Source of the DNA: Anaeromyces robustus
Lineage: Eukaryota > Neocallimastigomycota > Neocallimastigomycetes > Neocallimastigales > Neocallimastigaceae
DNA: 37,848 bases
Assembly: GCA_002104895.1 (NCBI GenBank)
Contig: MCFG01000521.1
Coordinates: 1-37,848 of the forward strand
Direction: 5' to 3'
In this document: piece after piece, positions 26,311-37,848 of the stretch
How the letters are laid out: every line of letters begins with the position of its first letter
Position numbering within the stretch: position 1 is the stretch's first letter
Notes under the pieces: model-generated
Told to the model about the DNA's origin: nothing
Database searches by the model: none
Seen by the model: the letters and a program-made list of their open reading frames with translations, nothing else
Translations under genes and position numbers: made by a program

Positions 26311-26391
26311 AATTATTTTTTTAATCTACGTATATATAAATTATTCTATATAATAAAGAATAATTTATGCCATTCTATTTAAAATTTAAGT

Positions 26392-26398
<7 letters not shown>

Positions 26399-26439
<41 letters not shown>
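26399..26439. repeat. Poly-A run of about 40 bases
   Basis: An uninterrupted A run just beyond the gene C fossils. A 3' poly-A of this length can mark an inserted retrocopy, but runs like this are common across the window, so no special origin is claimed. Confidence 0.9.
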
Positions 26440-26442
<3 letters not shown>

Positions 26443-26880
26443 AAATGATAGAAATAAATCCAAGTTTAAAATATATATAAATATATATATATTAAATTGG
26501 TTAAATTTTTATCATTGTATTACTTAATATTATTTTAATAAAAATATTGAAAAATTAAAACATAAATCACTATAAATGCACTTTTCAATAAACAAGTCAA
26601 CAAAAAATAATTAATCATTCTTACAATAAGTAAAAAAAATTTAAAACAATAATAATTATAATATAAATTTATATTTTATTAATATATTTAAATAAATCAT
26701 TAATAAAAATATTAAATAAAATAAAATAAAATCATAAAAAATAAAAATAAAACGATTTAAATAAAATGTAAAATAAGTTTAAAAAAATGTAAATAAATAA
26801 AAACAAAATAAAAATTCTAAATAATATATAAATATAATAGAAAATAAAAAAGAAAAATTTTTTTCAATTTAGTTTGCCTC

Positions 26881-26927
<47 letters not shown>

Positions 26928-27455
26928 TTATTTAAAATATATATATATATATAGCATTATTATTATTAAATTAATAAAAATAGAAATAAAATAATATTAG
27001 TTTTAATCATTAAAAAAATTTTTTTTTATTTTACTTAATTTTATTTATTTTATTTATTATTATTATTATTATTATTTAATATTATTATTATTATTTATTA
27101 TTATTATTATTATTAATGCTATCATTAATCTATATTTTTTTAAAGAATTAAAAAAAAAATACAAAAAAAAAAAAAAAAGCTATAAAAAAATAGTAATAAA
27201 AATTAAAAATAAAATATAAAAAATAGAATTAATAATGTAAATATAAAATAAAAATAAAAAAAGAAAAAATAAAATAAAATAAAGCAATATAATATTTATT
27301 TTATCTTATTTTTACTTTTATGTTTTTTTGTTTTTTTGTTTTTTTGTTTTTTGTTTTTTTTTGTCTGTTTGTCTGTTTTGTTTTGTTTTTTTTGTTTTTT
27401 TTTTGTTTTTTTTTTTGTTTTTTTTTTTGTTTTTATTATATTAGTACTATTAGTA

Positions 27456-27486
<31 letters not shown>

Positions 27487-27858
27487 TTTATTTCATTAAA
27501 ATTAAAAAATAGTAATAATATTAAATGACAGAAAAAAGATAAAGAATAATAAAATAATAATTATAATAATAATAATTCTAATTATAAAAATAATAATCAT
27601 AATAATAAATAGAAAAGAAAAAAAAAAAAGAAAAAAAATTAATTTAAATAATATATATTAATAAATAAATATTACAAAATAACTGTGGTCCATAAACTTT
27701 GAATAATTGATTAGGTAGTAATAATTAAATTAATTAGGAATGTATAATATATAATTCATTTTATTGTTTATGGAAAAGTTTAGAATAAATCAGTGGTTTC
27801 TTTGTTGATATTTTTTCTGTTATTTATTTATTTGTTATTTATTGTTAAAAAAAAAAAT
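26440..27858. other. Gene-free region, convergent gene ends
   Basis: About 1.4 kb between the 3' ends of the plus-strand ankyrin cluster and the minus-strand Med15-like gene. It holds (ATT)n blocks near 26880, 27058 and 27460 and T-runs punctuated by single G near 27325-27435. No gene or structured RNA is seen. Confidence 0.6.
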
Positions 27859-30800
27859 TTAATTTTTTATGCCTTCTAAAATCCATTCTACAATATGCCA
27901 TACTTTAATAACTTTTGTAGAGGATGATTTTATTTTATCATTTTCTGTTGTAATTTCATTATTTGTCTTCTCTGTAGTAGTATTATTTTTAGTAGTGTTT
28001 ATAGTAGTATTTTCATCATTAACATTGGTATCCTGATCATGAATTTTATGTTTAACAAATTCATAAATTTTCTTTTCTTTTAATTTATTATCTTCTTCGG
28101 AATTTTGGAAAATAGATTTCTTTTTAGTATAGGAAAGACTCCAATCAAATATTCCTTGATGACTATAACGTTGTGTTGATTTTGGAATACGAGCATATAA
28201 TATTATATTACTTTGATTATCACCTGGTATATTATAATCATTTTCACCTTCATTTAAATCAATATAATTTGAAAGATTCAATGAAATAACAAGTAACACA
28301 CGTTCATCATTAATTTTATTTAAATCATAAGTATTATTATTATCATTACTATTACTATAAGTTGTAGTAGTACCAGTTGTATTATGAGTATTTGCAAGAA
28401 TATTTGAATTATATAATGAAGACATATCATTATATTCATTATTATTGTTCATACTTTCTGATTCTTCTCTTTTAATAGTATTAATCATAGTAATAAAATC
28501 ATTCCAAGAAATTTCACAATTTTTATCTTTATTATCTTTTAATACTAAAGTAAGATATGAAGGATCTAAAATATTAACATTAACCTTATATTTATCTTTT
28601 AAGAAAGCTATTTCTTCAATTATATTAGAATATTTATCTTTAGTATTGATTTTCTTATTACTATTAGTTATTGTATCATTATTAACATCATTCATTTCAT
28701 CAAATTTTCTTTTATTACTATCATTTTCATTATTCTCAAATTTTATTTTTTGTTGTAAATTCTTTAAATTAGCATTTTTATTATTACTATTTATAATATG
28801 ACTTTTTCTATTAATTATATCTTCAAAAAGTGATATATGATCTTTTATATTAATAATAATTACCAAATAAAATTAAATATATATAATAAAATTAATTTAA
28901 TATATGAAATAATTAATAAAATATATATTAAATAATGAATATATAATTTGTATATAATATGTTTAATATGCATAGTACATAAAACAATCATAAATCATTA
29001 ATAACATAATTATATAAATTCAAAATAAATAAATAAATATCAATAATAATACATACCATTTGGACTTTCATTAATATTTTCTAATCTAAAAGGTTTATTC
29101 TTACTTTTATTTTCATTTTTATTAAAAAATAATGAAGATATTTCTTCAGCACAAGAGTTAATACCATAAGCTGGACGATTAGGATCTATAATATATTTGA
29201 ATGAATTCTGAACAACATTTCTTATTTTTGAATTTGATTTAACATGACTTCTGAAATCTTTTAAGAAATTTCAGGTAATATTTAAAAAAGAAATAAAAAA
29301 TTATATAAAAATTTTAAAATAAAATTAAAATAAAAAATTAAAAAATAATAAAATAATAAAAATATATAATATATAATATATAATATATAATAAATAATAT
29401 ATAATAATAATTAATTATTAATAAATATTATTATATAATCCAAACTACTTTTCATCATATATACTACAATATAATACTTTATATGATAAAAAAAAAATAA
29501 ACAAATATTCATTTACTTACTTTTACTTTCTAATAAAAATATATTTATACTTCTATCAATTTTTCCTAAAAATGATTTATCCTTTTCAAATTTAAAATCT
29601 TTTGAACCATTAGCTCCCTTTTTAGAACTTAATTCAACTGATGAACTTTCTGTTTTTTTAGATAAATTAATTGATGATACTGAAGAAGATGGAGTATTAT
29701 TCGATTTTCTATTATTCCTTTTTTTAGTTGAAGTAGAAGTTGACGTTTTATTTGAAGTCTTTTCAATTTCCGGTTTATTATCTATTTAGAAAATTATTAA
29801 TCATATTATTAATAATTTATTAATTTATATATTTATTATTTATTATTTATTATTTATTATTTATTATTTATTATTTATTGTTTATTGTTTATTGTTTATT
29901 ATTTATTATTTAATTTTTTATTATTTATTATTTAATTTTTTATTATTTATTATTTAATTTTTTATTAATTATTAATTATTTATTATATTAAAAAATTTGC
30001 AATTAAAAAATTAAAGTAATAAAAATACCTTCAGATACTAATATATCCGAATTAGATGTTTTTAATGAAGCTTTATTTTCAATTTTGATAGTTTCATTAT
30101 TAAGAGTTTTTGGTTGATTTATTGGAGTTTTATTTAAAGGTTCTGTTTTAATAGGTTCTGTTTTATTGGTTGCTGAATTATTTATTATAGGTGTTTTAAG
30201 AACTTGAGAAGCTTGAGTTGGTGTATTGCTTTTATTCGCAATTTGAGCTTGGACTTGTGTTGGTGCTTGTGTTGGTGTTGGTGTTTGATGGACTTGTGTT
30301 TTTGTTTGAACTGTTTGGGTTGTTCGAGTTGTTTGAGCAGCTTGCGCTGCTTGGGCTTGAAGTTGTAATTTCTGTTGTTGAACTATTTATATTTAAGTAA
30401 TAAATTATCCAATTATTATTAATATATTAATTATATTTTTGAAAATATTTAAATATTATTCACTAAATATCTATTTTTTAAATTCATTAATTTTATCTAT
30501 ATAAATTAAAATATATATAACATCTATTATACCTGTTGATGCTTTCTGTTGTATAATTTGCTTTATTTGGGATTCAAAAGCTTCACAATATTGTTGTAAA
30601 CTCTTTTCAATTTTATCTAATAATTCTTTATTTGAAAAAAAACTTTCATTTCTATTTTCATATTGAGTTTGAACTAACTTAATCTATTTAAAGTTAATAA
30701 TATTATTTTAATTAATTGTATTAACATATTGTATTGATTATTACAACTTAAACATATATACAAAATAAAAATTAAAAATACCGTTTTCGCTATTTTATCT

Positions 30801-32886
30801 TTCACTTCTTTATCTTTTGGATTTACATGAACAATATATTTACTTAATCTTGATGATAATTCATTGATATGTTCAATCTTTATCATTTATATTATATAAT
30901 ATTATATAAAAAATTTAAAACAATATATATTAAAATATTAAAATATAACACTTTTCTTTTATATATATATTTATATATATATTTATTTTTCCCATTACTA
31001 ATTTTATTATTTAATCATATAATTTTATTAACTAAATTGACTATTTACCTTCTTCTTCATTTCCTCAGATGTTAACTTAGAGGCTGCATTTGTAACTGAA
31101 ACTTGAGAAGTTGTTCTAACAGGCGTTTGAGTTGGTGTTTTTATAGTACTTTGTGGCTGTTGTAAAACTTGAGCTGATTTTTGCTAAACATTTTCATATA
31201 ATTAAAATAACAATTTAATTAATTAATATATATTTTATATTTATTTGTTAATAAATATAACTATATATATGTATCAAAAATAATAATAATTGATGATTTA
31301 CTGGTGTTGTATTATTAAGCGCAACAGGTTGGGGAATTTGAGGAATAGTTTGTTGTAATGATGAAGTAACGGAAGCTATTTTTGCTGCATTCATACTTGG
31401 TGAAGCATTATTAATAGTTTTAGCTAATGCAGCTGCTGTTGTATTATTTTGAATTAAAGTACTATTATTATTGACTTTATTTGTAACTATAGTTGCTGGA
31501 AATTGAGGTGTTGTATGTTGAGTTGTTAAAGTAGTAGGTTGAACTTGCATATTATTTTTTACTAATATTATAATAATAATGATAATAATACCAACAAAGT
31601 ATATAAAAAATTATATTTATTAAATTTATATTAAATCTTATCAATTTACTTATAATAAAATAATTATATTATTTAACTTTTATAAATAATTTTTATATTT
31701 ACCTTTTGCTTGTATAATCCTATTCAATTGTTGAGTAATTAAAGTTTTATATTCATCCTTTTTAAAAAATGAAAATAATATATATTAATAAATAAAAACA
31801 AACTCAAATAAATAAAACTAATATAATGTAACATAATAAATAGAATATAGTGAAAAAAATTGTATCTTACAAATGAACTTGCTTTCTCAAATAATTGAGT
31901 TTCTAATCTAGTAGCCATTTCTATTAAATTCTGATTATTTGTTGGATTATTAGGTTGATTATTTATAAGACTCAAACTTTTTATACTTTAATTATTTTAT
32001 TAAAAATATAAAATAATAAAATAATATTTAAAAAAAATAAAAAAGAAAAAGAAAAAGAAAACTATTTAGAAATCTTGTAAACAATTAAATAACATATAAT
32101 ATAAAATTTAAGAATCTTATATATTATAAGTTAATAACATATAATGTGAAATTTAAGAATCTTATATATTATAAGTTAATCATAACATATAATGTGAAAT
32201 TTAAGAATCTTATATATTATAAGTTAATCATAACATATAATGTGAAATTTAAGAATCTTTTATATAGGTTAATCATAACATATAATATATAATAATATAA
32301 TATAATATAATATAATATAATATTATTATTAAACTTACATATCCTTAAGATACACATTTCTTTGTACTTTAATATTTTGATTTTGTTTCCATTCTTGTTT
32401 TTTCATAATATATGGAGGATTTATACCCTGTTGAATTACTTGTTTTGGAAGAGTTTGTTGCTTATGTTGAAGTTGTTGTGCAAGTGCAGCTGACTTTGTT
32501 GCAGCAACAGAATTTGCTTGTAAAGCTGCTGCAACGGCAGGATTTGCTTGATATTGAGATAAAGGTAATTTTTGATTTAAAATTGGATATTGTATTGGAT
32601 ATAATTTTTGTTGTTGTAATTGTTGTTGTAATTGTTGTTGCTGCTGTTGAAGTTGTTGAATTCGTTGTCGTTGTAGTTGCTGTTGAAGTTGTTGTTGTTG
32701 AAGTTGTTGTTGTTGAAATTGTTGTTGTTGTTGTTGTTGTTGTTGTAATTGGAGAAGTTGATTATTCTGTTGATTCTGCAGTTGTATTTGATAGATCTGT
32801 TGATTCAACTGAGGATTATTTTGAATATTTTGCATATTTTGCATATACTGAAAATTTTGAAGTAATTGTTTATTATTGAAACTCAT
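27859..32886 (-). CDS. Gln-rich KIX-domain protein, probable Mediator tail subunit Med15/Gal11
   Basis: Eleven exons: 32886-32339, 31976-31871, 31757-31703, 31561-31302, 31183-31049, 30877-30782, 30683-30533, 30382-30029, 29781-29521, 29257-29057 and 28841-27859 (1049 residues, all joins in phase). Residues 1-160 are very Gln-rich. Residues about 164-237 resemble the KIX fold of Med15: QEWKQNQNIKVQRNVYLKDI, then MATRLETQLFEKASS and DEYKTLITQQLNRIIQ, matching the W..R....I, A..hE...h..A and EY.....L..I pattern. Next come a Thr/Gln/Ala-rich linker, a helical segment over exons 5-7 (EHINELSSRLSKYI, KSLQQYCEAFESQIKQII), a Ser/Thr/Lys-rich stretch and a conserved-looking C-terminus (NILDPSYLTLVL, EISWNDFI, ERVLLVISLNLSNYI, KVWHIVEWILEGIKN). 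In fungi Med15 receives activator signals in the nucleus. KIX normally lies at the very N-terminus, so the Gln-rich leader is unusual. Another KIX coactivator is possible. Confidence 0.72.
32091..32290. repeat. Minisatellite (about 48-bp unit x4) in intron 1 of the Med15-like gene
   Basis: Units start at AACATATAAT at 32091, 32136, 32184, 32232 and a partial one at 32277, giving 45, 48, 48 and 45 bases. The core is GTGAAATTTAAGAATCTT followed by ATATATTATAAGTTAATCAT. The two central units appear identical by eye. Confidence 0.95.
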
Positions 32887-33317
32887 TTTGACTAATTTTT
32901 TTTTTCCCTTTTTTTTCTGTCTTTTTTTAAAAAAAAATAATAATATTTTTATTGAACGATAATAGGTTTAATATCCTACTTATAAAAAATTCTATTTTTA
33001 ATTCCTTATAATAATATATAACAATTATATAATAAATACATAATAAATATACATTATAATAAATTACATTAGTCATACATTTAATTAATTACTTTAATTT
33101 ATATAATAAAAAAAGTTTTAATTATTATTTTTGTTTAATAGCAACTATTATAAAATAAAAACTCTCTTGTTATTTATTAATTTAATGTTTACTACAATAA
33201 ATATAACATTGTATATATTTTTTTGATTATATTCAACTTATATTATTATTTTTTTTAATTATATTATTATTATTATTATCATTATTATTATTATTATTAT
33301 TATTGTTATTACTGTTA

Positions 33318-33378
<61 letters not shown>

Positions 33379-34863
33379 TGTTATTGCTATTGTTATTGCT
33401 ATTGTTAGTATTAATATTATTATTATTATTATTATTATATTATTATTATTATTAAGTTAGATAAGAATTAAATTTTATAATAAAATCATTGTTTATAGAA
33501 ATTTAGTTTCAAAATATTTAATGTTATTCCACATGACAAATTAAATATATATATTTCTTTTTAAATCTTTTTTATTAGTATTTCCTTTTTAACTTATATA
33601 AATAAATTATGAAACAAAAATATTACAAATAAAAAAAAAAAAAAAAAGATAAAAATAGAAGCACTATATATTATTATAAAAATATATAATAATTATTATT
33701 TTTATTAATATATATAATATATATATACTATTCTTTTTAAAATAATATTCTTAAATATCTACTATAATAATATAATAAATATTTATTTTAATAAAAAGGA
33801 AAAAAGAAAAAAACAAATTTATATAATATTTAAATTTCTAATACTTTTTATTATACTCTTCAATAATATTTTCTATTTTGCTTTTGATTCACCGTTTTTT
33901 TATTTTTATTATTATTATTATTATTAATTTACTTTATTTACTATTATATTATATTGTTTGTCTATTTATATATCTAATATTCTTTTATCTTTATAATACT
34001 TTTTTTCTTAATATTTATCAAAAAAGAATAATAATAATATAAAATTCAATGAATGTTATCAATCTAAACCTTACACACCTTCTAATAATAATTTAAAAGC
34101 TTAAATAATAAAGAAAAAAAATATTATTTCTTTATATTTATTATGGTTATTTATATTTTGTTATTCCTTTTAATGCTTTGTATAATAATTTATTGCATTA
34201 ATTTTTATAATAAAATATTTATTAATTAATTTTTATATTGAAAATATATACTTAATAATAAATAAGTAGTTTTAAATATAAAATAGCTATTAATGATTAA
34301 TATTTTTATATTAACAATATAAATTGGTATATTTAATTATTTAATGCTATTATAAAATAAACAAGAAATAAAAAAAAGAATAACGAAAAAATAAAGTAAA
34401 AACAAAATACAAAAAAAGAAAAAAAAAAATTAAAATAAATAATTCATTTGTAAAATAGATTTAGATTTTAAAAATTTAAAAAAATTAAAAAAAAATTATA
34501 TAAACATTATACAAATATTTGTATATTAAAATATATAACTTTTATATTTTAATATACAAATATTACTTTAATGTTTCTATATGTTTTTTATTTGTTTTCT
34601 TTTTTATCTTTAAATTGTTTTTCGATTTTTTTTTTTATAAATTTATAAATCTTTTTTTTAATATCAAACTATGATATATTTATAATTATAAAACTCTCCT
34701 TATTTATAATAAATAATCCTTATATAAAAAAAATTATGAGAATAAAAAATTATTTATTTTTATAAACAAATAATAATAAAATGTTTTATATAATTATGTA
34801 TTAAAATTTATAAAATATATTTTTATATATTTTTATATATTAAATATTATTAATTGTTCATTT

Positions 34864-34864
<1 letters not shown>
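32887..34864. other. Gene-free region upstream of the Med15-like gene
   Basis: About 2 kb of AT-rich DNA. It contains a (TTA)n array with TTG and CTG variants at 33256-33446, poly-A near 33630 and many short AT palindromes, such as the ATTTGTATATTAAAATATA and TATATTTTAATATACAAAT pair around 34517-34563. It should include the promoter of the minus-strand gene. No coding stretch is recognised. Confidence 0.6.
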
Positions 34865-34934
<70 letters not shown>

Positions 34935-34953
34935 TTTTATATTTATTTATTTT

Positions 34954-35024
<71 letters not shown>

Positions 35025-35094
35025 TGAATAAATTAATAACAAAACAATAAATAAATAAATAAATAACAAAATAATAAATAAATAAATAAATAAA
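34865..35094. repeat. (TTTA)n array 5 followed by a short inverted (AAAT)n array
   Basis: About 40 TTTA units in two blocks (34865-35025) are followed, after GAATAAATTAATAACAAAAC, by about 11 AAAT units (35048-35094). The opposite orientation lets the two fold together. It is the only TTTA array here with an inverted partner this close. Confidence 0.92.
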
Positions 35095-35468
35095 TGAATT
35101 TAGTATATTAAAATATAACAAAAAAAATATTGGATATAATTTTATTATGTCATAATTTATTATTAATTTTCAATTATAAATTATTAATTATTTATAAACC
35201 TTAATTTAAATCAAAGCATATGATATATGATATATTTATTATACCTTATAATCCCTTCATAAAAATTGGACAAAAATTTTAGTATAAAATTTTTCCATTT
35301 GATTAAATTATTTTTTCTTTTTAGACTAGGTAAAAGTTTCTTATTTAGTTTATTTATTAATTTAATATACATATTACATTAAACTAAAATATGTGAACGT
35401 AAAAAAAAATATTAATAAAAAATAATAGATATAAATTTATTACAAATATTAAAATTAAAAAAATAATA

Positions 35469-35649
35469 TCAAATTAAAAAGGAAGTATTAAAATACAAAA
35501 GGAAATAATTATACTTAAGGCTTCTCTCATTCAATAAATGTAAGGTACTGGCATAATCATCTATATCAGAATAGAATACATACCTAATCACTTCGATATA
35601 GACTCCTTTGAAATTGCCCGATAATACCTTACTTTTATCATACTAATCC

Positions 35650-35698
<49 letters not shown>

Positions 35699-36110
35699 TA
35701 GACCTGATACAATTATCATAATGATGATAAAGTAATGAGACATCCTAAAATATATGAATCAAGTAACTCAGATGAACTTGTAAAAAGAAGATTATGATAA
35801 TGTCTCTAATTCACATTTTAAAGTTTGTCAAGTGTATTAAACCCATCAAAGATAACATATATTAAGCATTAAGTAATATATGTTATCTTCATAATCTTCG
35901 TCTGTATACAAGAAGATTCTTAGTGATTTGTTCATATTAATTATTATAATCATCAATCATTAGTAAAGCAAGTTAAATAATAAATCTTCAAATATCTTGA
36001 ATTTAAAAATCTAATGTTTTTTTTTTTTACCATAGCAAAGGCATTATTTATGAAATTTTTCAAAAGAAGGTTTAACCATTCATTTAATTTTTGATGTGAA
36101 ATTTACCTAC
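35469..36110 (-). pseudogene. Decayed gene with BTB-like fragments
   Basis: Minus-strand pieces appear in the order expected of BTB domains, separated by stops and frame slips. From 36100 downward I read LNEWLNLLLKNFINNAFAMV, then IRFLNSRYLKIYYLTCFTND (BTB proteins have HxxxLxxRSxYFxxxF here). Next comes FLYTDEDYEDN (compare YIYTDE), then CELETL (compare the CExxL end). A further open run at 35630-35469 (53 residues) contains VYIEVIRYVFYSDIDDYAST and LHLLNERSLKYN, like a second BTB tail (vFexvLRYIYxxxI, then LLxxAxxYN). Two BTB domains would recall LZTR1-like Kelch-BTB-BTB proteins. The BTB call is from motif resemblance only. Confidence 0.4.
35851..35887. repeat. Perfect 14-bp hairpin
   Basis: GATAACATATATTA at 35851-35864 pairs exactly with 35874-35887 around a 9-base loop. 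It lies inside the decayed BTB-like gene, between two fragments, so it may be an insertion scar. Confidence 0.75.
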
Positions 36111-37098
36111 TATTATCATAATACAAAAAAATACAATTTGATTAAGGATAGATTAAAGAAAGCTTTTAAATATCTCTTGAAAGTCCATATTTGTTAACAA
36201 TCTAGATACCCTCTTATAGCTGGTGACTTAGTAAAAGTATTTCTTTCCATGAATTCCATCTTGGGCGACATGTTATATTTTTATCCAAAATGCATTATTA
36301 TTCTTTTATCCATATATAATAATGAGATAAAATTAGAATATTAATAATTAGTTCTTAAATAATACAAGAGAATTTATCCTACAGATTATAAGTAAAGCTA
36401 GAAATAATGGGTTTTAAAGAAAGTAATTTATGAAGAAGAATTCCTAAATTAGACTAGAAATGGAACATATTACTTTTAATATTTTTATATAATAGGTTGC
36501 AAAAATGCATTTAAAAATTTTGAATTTAAATATATAAAATATTTATATAATTATACTTTTTTCCTAGTCTAAAAGATATGAATATGTTTCTTTGTTTTTA
36601 TTTATTATATAAAGTTATTGATACACATATTTATTGAAACAAAATTAAAGTAAAAAATAAACTAAAAAAGTCTACCTAAAATATATCATAATATTTAATA
36701 TAAAGAAAAATATGGCATAAAATTGGAAAACTAACCCTTTTCTGTTTTTTATGATGTACATAATATTTTGTACAAGTAAGCATTTTATCAATAATTGGAT
36801 TGGTCTATTTCAATACTTTATCAGTGAATTCTTCAGTATTCTTTTTTTTTTTTTTTTAGTAAACGTTATAAAGACAATAACACCTCGATTTATGGAAAAT
36901 TCATCTAACAATATATCTTTTTTTTTTTTTGGCAATAAAATAATGAAAACTTTATTTAAATTTAATTTAAAAAGTACATGTTATAAAGTAATTGTACATA
37001 TTAAAACTTAATCTAATAAAGAATAATAATTTATTATTTAATAGATAGTAATAATTTATAATTACTTCATATGGTATAGTGTATATTATTAAATTAAA
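36111..37098. other. Mixed AT-rich region with no confident gene
   Basis: About 1 kb with somewhat higher G+C in places (36200-36300). The minus strand shows TCRPRWNSWKEIL near 36270 and DILLDEFSINRGVIVFITF near 36900. The plus strand shows SRYPLIAGDLVKVFLSMNSI near 36210. Neither strand stays open for long. It may be the middle of the decayed gene whose BTB-like part lies at 35469-36110. Confidence 0.35.
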
Positions 37099-37848
37099 TC
37101 AAGTTGGAAAGTTATTATCATTATTAGATGCGTGTGACCTACTGTCTTGTCCTACTGAATTGTCAGCTTCGACGCTCTTGGTTAGATTGTTGGGATACCT
37201 ATTGAATAATGACCAGATCTGGCCACTAACAGTAGGCATAATTCTAAGTAAAAGTGCGGATGTACGTACCAAAAGTGGAACATCCGAAAAGGTGCTAGGT
37301 TTAAGTTGCGCCTTACAAAGACTGTTCCACTCCTCTTTCCCCAAGTTATAATGATTAACTCTTCCACCAAGAAGGAAATAATATACCCTACTCCATTCCA
37401 ACGAGTTGGAATGAAAATTTACCCCACTTGAAGCATTACTAACTAAATTATTATAATTAATACTATTATTTAAACTATTATTATTGTTGTTGATACTATA
37501 ACTGAAAGTATTATTTAAGTTGTAAGTTAAACTAACATAATGAATAAAACTATTAGAAACTAAGAAAGTACTATTTCGTGAAGAATTCTCCAAGGAGGAG
37601 AAATTGTTGAAGTAATTAAAACCAAAAAAAATGTTGTTGATAGTTAAATTATTAATGAATTGAGAGTAGTTGTATAGAAAATATGTAGATAAGCTAGTAC
37701 TATTACTATTACTAACATTATTAATATTACTATTATCATTGCTATTACCATTATTATTACTATTAATATTAATATTACTATTACTACTGCTATTATTATT
37801 ATAGATATTATCATAAATATTATTATTGTAGTTATTATTAAAATTATT
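37099..37848 (-). CDS. Partial Asn-rich protein, open at the window edge
   Basis: The minus-strand frame is open from the last base of the window down to TGA at 37099-37101, giving 249 residues with the N-terminus outside the window. The first about 145 residues are Asn/Ser-rich. The last about 100 are of mixed composition, with a clear local rise in G+C (about 37100-37440): YYFLLGGRVNHYNLGKEEWN, then AQLKPSTFSDVPLLVRTSAL and SGQIWSLFNRYP. The FLLGGRVNHYNLGKEEW piece faintly resembles a kelch strand (FGG, then Y, then W). A retroelement Gag-like origin is an alternative. An antisense frame at 37079-37351 is also open, but it lacks the continuity of this one. Function unknown. Confidence 0.45.
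   Translation of the reverse strand, partial: NNFNNNYNNNIYDNIYNNNSSSNSNININSNNNGNSNDNSNINNVSNSNSTSLSTYFLYNYSQFINNLTINNIFFGFNYFNNFSSLENSSRNSTFLVSNSFIHYVSLTYNLNNTFSYSINNNNNSLNNSINYNNLVSNASSGVNFHSNSLEWSRVYYFLLGGRVNHYNLGKEEWNSLCKAQLKPSTFSDVPLLVRTSALLLRIMPTVSGQIWSLFNRYPNNLTKSVEADNSVGQDSRSHASNNDNNFPT

Noticed and set aside
26399-26439. Poly-A tail of a processed retrocopy behind gene C
   Set aside because: Gene C keeps its intron, and long A runs are common throughout the window.
28445-28801. Plus-strand Leu/Ser-rich frame, and a similar one at 30218-30400
   Set aside because: Antisense of Med15-like exons 11 and 8.
32091-32290. CRISPR-like repeat cluster
   Set aside because: The units are contiguous, without unique spacers, and lie in an intron of a eukaryotic gene.
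32412-32879. Val-rich plus-strand frame opposite the Gln-rich exon
   Set aside because: It is the antisense of CAA/CAG runs in the Med15-like exon 1, whose minus-strand frame splices in phase with ten further exons.
36108-36320. Plus-strand coding fragment containing SRYPLIAGDLVKVFLSMNSI
   Set aside because: It is broken by stops, matches no family I know, and lies opposite the strand that shows ordered BTB-like pieces.
37079-37351. Plus-strand 90-residue frame at the right end
   Set aside because: It overlaps the minus-strand frame, which is longer, continues to the window edge and has the Asn-rich style of this genome. Not fully excluded.

Overview
The window is eukaryotic, extremely A+T-rich DNA: long homopolymer runs, (TTTA)n and (TTA)n arrays, short AT-rich GT..AG introns (donors mostly GTAAAT or GTAAGT) and Asn/Lys/Ile-rich proteins. 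The long Asn-rich ankyrin arrays joined to SH3 domains, and the very low G+C of the noncoding DNA, best fit an anaerobic gut fungus (Neocallimastigomycota, such as Piromyces, Neocallimastix or Anaeromyces). This is inferred from composition and protein style; a Dictyostelium-like amoeba is the main alternative. I saw no rRNA, tRNA or CRISPR array.

Layout: 1-477 is a long inverted repeat that begins at the first base of the window. 478-4067 is low-complexity DNA. 4068-6878 (minus strand, 3 exons) encodes a 720-residue RhoGEF(DH)-PH-TLDc protein. 6880-11400 is repeats and featureless AT-rich DNA. 11440-26310 is a plus-strand family cluster: an unrecognised gene fossil, a lone HECT-exon fossil, gene A (13587-18389; ankyrin x15, charged helix, SH3, complete HECT ubiquitin ligase, 9 exons), gene B (19401-21572; ankyrin x11, helix, SH3, with HECT exon fossils behind it), an ankyrin pseudogene (22270-22810) and gene C (23286-26083; ankyrin x20, helix, decayed SH3). 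27859-32886 (minus strand, 11 exons) encodes a 1049-residue Gln-rich protein with a KIX-like segment, probably Mediator tail subunit Med15/Gal11. The right end holds a decayed minus-strand gene with BTB-like fragments (35469-36110) and a minus-strand Asn-rich reading frame that runs off the window edge (37099-37848).

Two regulatory genes that look single-copy (Rho signalling and Mediator) flank a fast-changing block of tandem paralogues. Gene A reads as a ubiquitin ligase with an ankyrin array and SH3 domain that could recruit substrates. Its relatives have lost modules from the 3' end (HECT, then SH3) while their ankyrin arrays stay open and differ in length. Gene A keeps every HECT motif, including the catalytic Cys, but has an in-frame stop at codon 14. 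Exon joins were worked out by eye from splice sites and reading phase; every join given for genes A, B, C, the RhoGEF and the Med15-like gene keeps the frame.
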